Assembly: GCA_026982585.1 (NCBI GenBank)
Contig: JALSGW010000224.1
Span: 1 to 17,033 of the forward strand
Reading direction: 5' to 3'
DNA: 17,033 nt
DNA from: Alphaproteobacteria bacterium
Lineage (GTDB): Bacteria; Pseudomonadota; Alphaproteobacteria; Geminicoccales; Geminicoccaceae
The notes below the pieces were generated by a model. That model was not told where the DNA came from. It did not search any database and saw only the letters and a program-made list of their open reading frames with translations. The translations under genes and the position numbers were made by a program. Of the stretch, positions 13,604 to 17,033 are shown one piece after another. How positions within the stretch are numbered: position 1 is the stretch's first letter; each line of letters starts with the position of its first letter.

Positions 13604-14988
13604 GGCCAAACGCCGTCCTGGCGCAGGACGTGCGCCAGGGCATCCAGGGTGGCCTCCGCCCGCCTCGCGAGTTCGTCGATCTCCTCCTCGGCGAGCACGA
13701 GCGGCGGGGCGAGCACCATCACGTCCCCGATCGCGCGCATGACAAGTCCGTGGGCGAGGGCGAGCTCCCGGCAGCGGATGCCCGCCTTGTGCTCCGGCGC
13801 GAAGGGCGTGCCGTGCCGCTTGTCGGCCACCAGTTCGATGGCGGCGAGCATGCCCAGCACGCGCACCTCTCCCACGAGCGGGTGCTGGGCGAGCTGGTGG
13901 AGTCTTCGGGCGAACCGTTTTCCGGGCGACGAGCCGGCGCGGGTGAAAAGACGCCGCTCTTCCATGACGGCCAGGGTCTCGAGGGCCACCCGGCAGGCCA
14001 CCGGATGGCCGGCCCAGGTGCCGCCGTGGGCGAATTCGAGATCCGATTCCAACAGGGCGGCGGCCACCCGCGGACCGAAGGCCACCGCCGCGAGCGGCTG
14101 GTAGCCGGAGGTGAGGCCCTTGGCCATGGTGACGATGTCGGGGGTGAAGCCGCAGGTCTCGAAGCCCCAGCGGCGCCCGGTGCGGCCGAGCCCGCAGATG
14201 ACCTCGTCGGAGACCAGCAGCACGTCATAGCGGCGGCAGATACGCTCCACCTCCGGCCAGTAGCCGGGCGGCGGCACGATCACCCCGCCTGCGCCCTGCA
14301 CCGGTTCGCCGAAGAAGGCCGCCACCTTCTCGGGCCCGAGGCGCAGGATCGCCTCCTCGAGCCGCCGGGCCGCCTCGCGGCCGAAGGCTTCGGGCGACAG
14401 GTGACGCCCTTCCCGGTACCAGTAGGGATCCTCGATGTGGTGGAAGCGGGCGAGCGGCAGGTCGAAGGGGGCGTGCATGGGCGCGAGACCGGAGAGGCTG
14501 CCCGAGCCGAGGCCGACGCCGTGGTAGGCGCGCCGGCGCGAGATGATGAGCTTTTTCTCGGGGCGCCCGGCGAGGTTCCAGTAGTACCAGATGGCCTTGA
14601 TGGCGGTGTCGTTGGCCTCCGATCCGGAGCTCGCGAAAAACACCGAGTCGAAGCCTTGCGGCAACAGCCCGGAAATGGCGGCGGCGAGCTCCACCGCAGG
14701 CGGCGTCGCGCATTGGAAGAAGGTGTTGTAGTAGGGGAGTTCCTCGAGCTGGGCCCGGGCCGCCTCGATCAGGCGCGGCTCGCCGTAGCCGAGATTGACG
14801 CACCAGAGCCCGGCCATGCCGTCGAGATAGCGCCTTCCCTCGCTGTCCTCGATCCAGCAGCCCCGGGCGCGGGTGATGATGCGCGCGCCCTTTTGGGCGA
14901 GCTCCTTGAAGACGGTGAAGGGATGGAGGTGGTGGCGGGCGTCCAGCGCCCGCAATTGATGGGTGTCGTATCGAGCAGAGGGGTTCAC
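13600..14988 (-). CDS. spuC: Class III PLP aminotransferase, putrescine/polyamine:pyruvate type (SpuC-like)
   Basis: 462 residues, fold-type I, class III. It transfers the terminal amino group of a diamine or omega-amino acid to pyruvate or 2-oxoglutarate. The PLP lysine is K290 in MAKGLTSG, the PLP-ring aspartate is D261 in SDEVICGLGRTG, and the phosphate-binding stretch SSGSEANDTAIK is at 120-131. The start codon is GTG at 14988 with AGGG a few bases before it; the protein start NPSARYDTHQLRALDARHHLHPFT is typical of SpuC-like proteins. It follows the glutamine-synthetase-like gene by 56 bp on the same strand, as in the Pseudomonas spuABC order, so putrescine or a glutamylated polyamine is the expected substrate. 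A beta-alanine or other omega-amino acid aminotransferase is the alternative. Confidence 0.88.
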   Translation of the reverse strand: MNPSARYDTHQLRALDARHHLHPFTVFKELAQKGARIITRARGCWIEDSEGRRYLDGMAGLWCVNLGYGEPRLIEAARAQLEELPYYNTFFQCATPPAVELAAAISGLLPQGFDSVFFASSGSEANDTAIKAIWYYWNLAGRPEKKLIISRRRAYHGVGLGSGSLSGLAPMHAPFDLPLARFHHIEDPYWYREGRHLSPEAFGREAARRLEEAILRLGPEKVAAFFGEPVQGAGGVIVPPPGYWPEVERICRRYDVLLVSDEVICGLGRTGRRWGFETCGFTPDIVTMAKGLTSGYQPLAAVAFGPRVAAALLESDLEFAHGGTWAGHPVACRVALETLAVMEERRLFTRAGSSPGKRFARRLHQLAQHPLVGEVRVLGMLAAIELVADKRHGTPFAPEHKAGIRCRELALAHGLVMRAIGDVMVLAPPLVLAEEEIDELARRAEATLDALAHVLRQDGVWP

Positions 14989-15044
14989 CTGCGCCCTGTC
15001 CGCATGGTCCCGCGGCCACCCATGGCGGCCGTCGGCGCCGTTGT

Positions 15045-16409
15045 CTAGACGTTCAAGAGCAGGTGTTCGCGCTCCCAGGAGCTGATCACCCGCTGATAGG
15101 CGTCGTGTTCGGTCTGCTTGACGGCGAGCAGCACGGCGACGAAGTCCTCGCCCAGGATCTCCTTGAGCGGTGCACAGCTGGCGAGCTTGCGCATCGCCTC
15201 CGGCATCTGCTGGGGCAGGGTCTGGGCGAGGCGGTAGGCGCTGCCCTTGACCGGATCGCTCGCCTCGAGCCCCTGTTCCACCCCGAGCAGCCCGCAGGCG
15301 AGGGTGGCGGCGATGGCGAGATAGGGGTTGGCGTCCGCGCCCGCCACCCGGTTCTCGACCCGGGTCGATTCCGGGATCGAGGCCGGCACCCGCAGTCCCA
15401 CGGTGCGGTTCTCGATGCCCCAGTGGACGTTGATGGGGGCGGTGGAATAGCGCCTGAGGCGCCGGTAGGAGTTGACGTTGGGGGCGAGCAGCAGCAGCGC
15501 GGCGGGCAGGTATTTCTGCAGCCCGCCGATGAACTGGTAGAACAGTTCCGAGAAGGGAGGTCCTTCGCCGGGTCCGGCGAACAGGTTGCGTCCGCTCTCC
15601 CGGTCATAGAGGCTGAGGTGGACGTGCATGGCCGAGCCCGGCTCGGTCTCGATGGGCTTGGCCATGAAGGTGGCGTAGATGCCGTGCTTGAGCGCGGCCT
15701 GGCGCAGGGTGCGCTTGAACAGGAAGGCCTGGTCGGCGAGCTCCAGCGGGTCGCCGTGGTTGAAGTTGATCTCCATCTGCGCCGCGCCGGCCTCGTGGGT
15801 GAGGGTGTCGATGTCGATGTTCTGGATCTCGCACCAGTCGTAGAGGTCCTCGAAAATGGGATCGAACTCGTTGACGGCGTCGATGCCGAAGCTCTGCCGT
15901 CCGGTCTCGGGACGGCGCGAGCGGCCCACCGGCGGCTCCAGCGGGTAGTCGGGATCGGTGTTGATCTTGGTGAGGAAGAACTCCAGCTCCGGCGCCACCA
16001 CCGGCCGCCAGCCGTGCTCGCGGCAGCGGGCGATCACCCGCTTGAGCACGTGCCGGCTCGCGATCTCGACGGCGCGGCCGTCGTGGTGGACCGCATCCGC
16101 GATCACCACCGCGGTCGGCTCCTCATACCAGGGCACGAGGCGGATCGACCGCGCATCCGGCCGCAGCCGCACGTCGCGATCCACCGGGTCCACCACCGGC
16201 TCCTCCGGATCCTCGCCGGTCACCGTCTGCACGTAGATGCTCTCGGGCAGCCTGAGGGTGTCCTCGCGCAAGGAGCGCAGGAATTTGTCGGCGGGCAGGA
16301 TCTTGCCGCGCGCGATCCCGTTCACGTCCGGGATCACGCATTCCACCTCGGTGATGCGGTGCTCGCGCAGCCAGCTCTCAAACCGGCGCGCGTTCGAGTC
16401 GATCTCCAT
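15045..16409 (-). CDS. spuB: Glutamine-synthetase family gamma-glutamylpolyamine synthetase (PuuA/SpuB-like)
   Basis: 454 residues. PuuA/SpuI/SpuB enzymes join glutamate to putrescine or another amine with ATP, starting the gamma-glutamyl polyamine route. Glutamine synthetase signatures are clear: ELEFFL at 141-146 (E141, E143), the metal-binding glutamates in HEAGAAQMEINF at 205-216, HVH at 262-264, and ENRVAGADANPYLAIAA near the C-terminus. True nitrogen-assimilation GlnA is about 468 residues; the surrounding spu-type genes argue against that here. The start ATG lies inside the end of the upstream amidohydrolase gene (32-base overlap, different frame), which implies coupled translation. 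Which amine it uses cannot be read from the sequence. Confidence 0.9.
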   Translation of the reverse strand: MEIDSNARRFESWLREHRITEVECVIPDVNGIARGKILPADKFLRSLREDTLRLPESIYVQTVTGEDPEEPVVDPVDRDVRLRPDARSIRLVPWYEEPTAVVIADAVHHDGRAVEIASRHVLKRVIARCREHGWRPVVAPELEFFLTKINTDPDYPLEPPVGRSRRPETGRQSFGIDAVNEFDPIFEDLYDWCEIQNIDIDTLTHEAGAAQMEINFNHGDPLELADQAFLFKRTLRQAALKHGIYATFMAKPIETEPGSAMHVHLSLYDRESGRNLFAGPGEGPPFSELFYQFIGGLQKYLPAALLLLAPNVNSYRRLRRYSTAPINVHWGIENRTVGLRVPASIPESTRVENRVAGADANPYLAIAATLACGLLGVEQGLEASDPVKGSAYRLAQTLPQQMPEAMRKLASCAPLKEILGEDFVAVLLAVKQTEHDAYQRVISSWEREHLLLNV

Positions 16410-17033
16410 GGGTCAGCCTGGCCTGCGCGCGCCCTTGGGCCGCCTCGCCGAAGGCGGCGAACAGGCGTCGCGAATGGGGGTCCTCGCACACCCTCCACTC
16501 CGGATGCCACTGCACCCCGAGCGCGAAACTCCCAGCTCCTTCGACCGACGCCGCCTCGATGGTGCCGTCCTCCGCCACCGCCTCCACCCGCAGCGCCGGC
16601 GCGAGCCGGTCGATGCCCTGCTGGTGCAGCGAGTTCACCCAGATCTCGCGCACCCCGCCGAGAATCTCCTGGAGCCGGCCGCCCTCGGCGATTTGCACCC
16701 GGTGCGCCGGCCCGTAGCGCTCATCATAGGGCTTGCTCTTGTCGGAGCGGTGGTCGAGGCGACCGGGAACGAGGTGCAGCGAGGTGTGGAGGGTGCCGCC
16801 GAAGGCCACGTTGAGCTCCTGCAGCCCCCGGCAGATGGCGAACAGCGGCACGCCGAGCGCCACCGCGCGCTGGAGAAGCGGCAGGGTGGTGGCGTCGCGC
16901 TCCGGGTCGGTCAGACCCGCATCCCAGCTGGGACCGCCGTAGCGATGGGGTTCGATGTTGGAAGGGCTGCCGGTGGCCAGCACCCCGTCCAGCCGTGCCA
17001 GCAGACCGTCGACATCGAGCTTGGCGCCGATGG
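16378..17033 (-). CDS. spuA: Gamma-glutamyl-GABA hydrolase, class I amidotransferase-like (PuuD/SpuA-like), partial
   Basis: The C-terminal 217 or so residues of a class I glutamine-amidotransferase-fold peptidase (C26). PuuD cleaves gamma-glutamyl-GABA to glutamate and GABA. The catalytic cysteine is in FAICRGLQELN (codon 16831-16833), and the histidine/glutamate pair is in GVQWHPEW. Further family sequence includes TGSPSNIEPHRYGG and WVNSLHQQGIDRL. The frame is open through the right edge, beginning IGAKLDVDGLLARLDG, so the true start lies outside the window; the GTG at 16983 is internal. It ends with TGA at 16378-16380, overlapping the next gene by 32 bases. First gene visible of a minus-strand spuA-spuB-spuC operon. 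Confidence 0.9.
   Translation of the reverse strand, partial: IGAKLDVDGLLARLDGVLATGSPSNIEPHRYGGPSWDAGLTDPERDATTLPLLQRAVALGVPLFAICRGLQELNVAFGGTLHTSLHLVPGRLDHRSDKSKPYDERYGPAHRVQIAEGGRLQEILGGVREIWVNSLHQQGIDRLAPALRVEAVAEDGTIEAASVEGAGSFALGVQWHPEWRVCEDPHSRRLFAAFGEAAQGRAQARLTHGDRLERAPV

Noticed and set aside
13630..15048. A 472-codon plus-strand frame over the aminotransferase gene
   Set aside because: Shadow of the class III aminotransferase on the minus strand, whose catalytic motifs are intact.
15063..16814. A 583-codon plus-strand frame over the glutamine-synthetase-like gene
   Set aside because: Shadow frame; it also runs across the boundary of two real minus-strand genes.
16981..16983. GTG as the true start of the gamma-glutamyl-GABA hydrolase
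   Set aside because: The frame remains open and family-like up to the window edge, and the fold needs an N-terminal strand before this point.
1..17033. Mobile elements, CRISPR arrays, tRNA or rRNA genes
   Set aside because: I looked for transposase or integrase-like proteins, regularly spaced repeats and tRNA-type T-loop sequences, and saw none.

Overview
This is a gene-dense, high-GC chromosomal segment (GC looks well above 60 % by eye). It carries eleven complete protein genes and one partial one. I see no rRNA, tRNA, CRISPR array, transposase or phage gene. The gene content points to a proteobacterium, most likely a gammaproteobacterium: a Pseudomonas-like spuA/spuB/spuC polyamine-catabolism set, a PQQ aldose dehydrogenase of the YliI type, and a PrkA-YeaH-SpoVR stress operon. 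The taxon is inferred from protein families only.

Layout: (1) 1-434 is a long leader without a convincing gene. It holds a good sigma-70-type promoter (39-66), several stem-loops and a T-rich stretch, so it is either a long structured 5' UTR or a small RNA gene. (2) 435-5001 is a compact plus-strand operon prkA - yeaH (DUF444/VWA) - spoVR (ycgB), with gaps of 24 and 19 bp. These three families recur together and act in stationary-phase or starvation physiology. (3) 5075-5944 encodes a stand-alone metallo-beta-lactamase-fold hydrolase of the Blh/persulfide-dioxygenase type behind an AT-rich dyad resembling BigR/SqrR operators. (4) 6201-8698, minus strand, is a translationally coupled pair: an oxalate-CoA-ligase-like acyl-CoA synthetase followed by a ketopantoate-reductase-family enzyme. 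(5) 8814-9953 is a secreted PQQ-dependent aldose dehydrogenase, divergent from the previous pair across a 115-bp region containing a perfect 8+8 bp dyad. (6) 10037-11344 is purA. (7) 11455-13603, plus strand, is a Tat-exported polyamine-type substrate-binding protein, then an alpha/beta hydrolase whose promoter carries a perfect dyad. (8) 13600-16409 plus a partial gene to 17033, minus strand, is a polyamine degradation cluster: gamma-glutamyl-GABA hydrolase (spuA/puuD, 5' end outside the window), gamma-glutamyl-polyamine synthetase (spuB/puuA) and a class III aminotransferase (spuC).

Regions 7 and 8 fit together: the binding protein would capture polyamine in the periplasm, and the minus-strand enzymes would glutamylate and/or transaminate it and release GABA-type products. 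No permease or ATPase gene lies in the window. I found no clearly new multi-gene system. The best leads are regulatory: the structured leader upstream of prkA, the palindromic promoter at 12558-12592, the divergent dyad at 8732-8764 and the SqrR-like element at 5030-5045.
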